Shown here piece after piece: positions 23,091 to 23,789 of a stretch of 23,789 nucleotides of DNA. Origin of the DNA: a virus; the IMG/VR virus record IMGVR_UViG_3300031825_000069, positions 1-23,789 of that record. One strand, 5' to 3'. The translations under genes and the position numbers were made by a program. The stretch's first letter is position 1, and the number at the start of each line of letters is the position of its first letter. Under the pieces are notes generated by a model that had not been told where the DNA came from, did not search any database, and saw only the letters and a program-made list of their open reading frames with translations.

Positions 23091-23315
23091 TTATTCGCCC
23101 GGAGTCACCAGCGGGGTGGCCGCGGCCGGCTCGTTGCCCCGCTTCCGCAGCGTGCCGAAAAGATCGTAGATGTCCCCGTCCAGGCGGATGCCGCGCGCAC
23201 TGACCGGAACCGCGTCTCCGCTCGCTTTCGCGGCGAGGATGGCCTGCCACACGCTGGCCAACGGCGCCAGCTTCTTAGAGCGGCCCAGCAGGTAAAGGAT
23301 CAACACATCAGTCAT
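23091..23315 (-). CDS. Small unknown phage protein before the terminase genes
   Basis: This encodes 74 residues from an ATG with GGAAG and GAGAACG upstream; it starts 7 nt after the preceding stop and ends 4 nt before the small-terminase start. Residues 1-10 are hydrophobic; the middle reads ASVWQAILAAKASGDAVPVS, then IRLDGDIYDLFGTLRKRGN. I recognise no family. Tight spacing and a compatible ribosome-binding region support it as a gene. Confidence 0.55.
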   Translation of the reverse strand: MTDVLILYLLGRSKKLAPLASVWQAILAAKASGDAVPVSARGIRLDGDIYDLFGTLRKRGNEPAAATPLVTPGE

Positions 23316-23322
23316 TTCGTTC

Positions 23323-23631
23323 TCACTTCCAGTGCGCTATGCACCACATCACTAACTCGCGAATCCAGGGCACCGACCCCAACGCCGCCAGCGTCACAGC
23401 GCAGACCGCGGTCTTTGGCGCGTGGAGCGTGGCCCGCAGCGTCCGCCGGGTCATCGCGTAGGTGATGATCTGCCCGGTCGGCGGGGGCACCAACGAAACG
23501 CCGAGGGTGATGCGGCACCAACTCCGCAGCGGCGGCACCAGCGTCTCTAGCGGTTCGCCTTCCTCGCCCTCCAGCGGCGGCGCGTCTCGCTTCAAGCGCC
23601 GGCTAGCGAAGTGGTGAATAGCATCGAGCAT
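23323..23631 (-). CDS. Small putative membrane-associated protein
   Basis: This encodes 102 residues; only a weak ribosome-binding region (GCGAGAACC) precedes the ATG. Residues 74-98 (TAVCAVTLAALGSVPWIREL, then VMWCIA) are hydrophobic and could cross or lie in a membrane; a second mild hydrophobic patch is at 40-50. The C-terminus ends AHWK. I do not recognise it; a holin is possible from size and hydrophobicity, but there is no supporting lysis gene here. It is the first gene after the tandem hairpins. Confidence 0.5.
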   Translation of the reverse strand: MLDAIHHFASRRLKRDAPPLEGEEGEPLETLVPPLRSWCRITLGVSLVPPPTGQIITYAMTRRTLRATLHAPKTAVCAVTLAALGSVPWIRELVMWCIAHWK

Positions 23632-23670
23632 GGCAGGTTCTCGCCGCTACCAGGCGGGCCGTAAAGCACG

Positions 23671-23708
23671 CGCGGCCCGCTTCCGGAGCGAAGTGGAAGC
23701 GGGCCGCG
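23671..23708 (-). terminator. Strong GC-rich hairpin upstream of the first gene
   Basis: CGCGGCCCGCTTCC (23671-23684) and GGAAGCGGGCCGCG (23695-23708) form a perfect 14-bp stem with a 10-nt loop. There is only a weak following T-run on the minus strand (CGTGCTTTAC). Together with the hairpin at 23743-23780 it probably separates the upstream transcript from the packaging operon. Terminator function is inferred. Confidence 0.55.
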
Positions 23709-23742
23709 GTTGGATGGACACAGGCACGGGACACAGAAACGC

Positions 23743-23780
23743 GAAATGCGCCCCGTAGCCGAAGCAACGAGACGCATTTC
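23743..23780 (-). terminator. Hairpin with UUCG tetraloop at the right edge
   Basis: On the minus strand the arms GAAATGCG and CGCATTTC extend inward to a C(UUCG)G tetraloop, giving a stem of 17 positions with one U-U mismatch. Two G-U pairs form on the minus strand where the plus-strand copy has C-A mismatches, so the structure favours minus-strand RNA. It is followed by GCGTTTCTGTG, a weak U-rich tail. Probably a terminator for the gene to the right of the window. Confidence 0.6.
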
Positions 23781-23789
23781 AAGTTCTAG

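Noticed and set aside
23592-23777. 61-residue minus-strand frame at the right edge
   Set aside because: It spans both strong hairpins and has no ribosome-binding site or recognisable sequence.

Overview
The window is a GC-rich (by eye about 60-65% G+C) block of a tailed-phage or prophage genome. It carries the DNA-packaging and virion-structure genes, and every supportable gene lies on the minus strand, so gene order reads right to left. I recognise 21 genes, with junctions from a 95-nt overlap to gaps of under 80 nt, and no tRNA, IS element, CRISPR array or integrase. The many long plus-strand open frames are GC-rich shadows of the real genes. The gene set (portal, scaffold, capsid, two related adaptor-like proteins, one large hub/nozzle-like protein, fibre, internal virion proteins, virion lytic enzyme; no tape measure, tail tube or sheath) suggests a short-tailed, podovirus-like member of Caudoviricetes infecting a high-GC bacterium. 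The host cannot be named from the sequence.

Layout from right to left. 23789-23632: two strong tandem hairpins that probably close the upstream transcript. 23631-23091: two small unknown genes. 23086-20869: terminase small subunit with a zinc-ribbon-like insert, then terminase large subunit. 20872-20377: a 69-aa Acb2/Tad1-family protein (cyclic-nucleotide sponge, anti-CBASS/anti-Thoeris) and a 94-aa membrane/coiled-coil protein. 20380-16099: portal, scaffold-like protein and major capsid protein. 16022-13679: likely capsid decoration and head-completion proteins, interrupted by a clear intrinsic terminator at 15148-15180. 13672-11999: two tandem paralogous head-tail adaptors, each with an RNA hairpin at the same offset inside its coding sequence. 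11987-8792: a run of beta-rich virion proteins, the last two LamG/ConA-like. 8789-4555: the hub/nozzle protein and a tail fibre with four 56-residue repeats and a C-terminal tip domain. 4535-4065: a small protein that joins a signal peptide to a copy of that tip domain. 4041-1: internal virion proteins ending in a virion lytic transglycosylase that runs off the left edge.

Together the genes package DNA, build the head, close it with adaptors and a hub, attach fibres, and load ejection proteins and a wall-degrading enzyme. Three things stand out. An immune-evasion sponge is embedded in the packaging module. An exported copy of the fibre-tip domain could mask the receptor on infected cells. RNA elements punctuate the operon, including a terminator-like hairpin plus U-tract buried inside the second adaptor gene, where codon choice departs sharply from the GC-rich norm.
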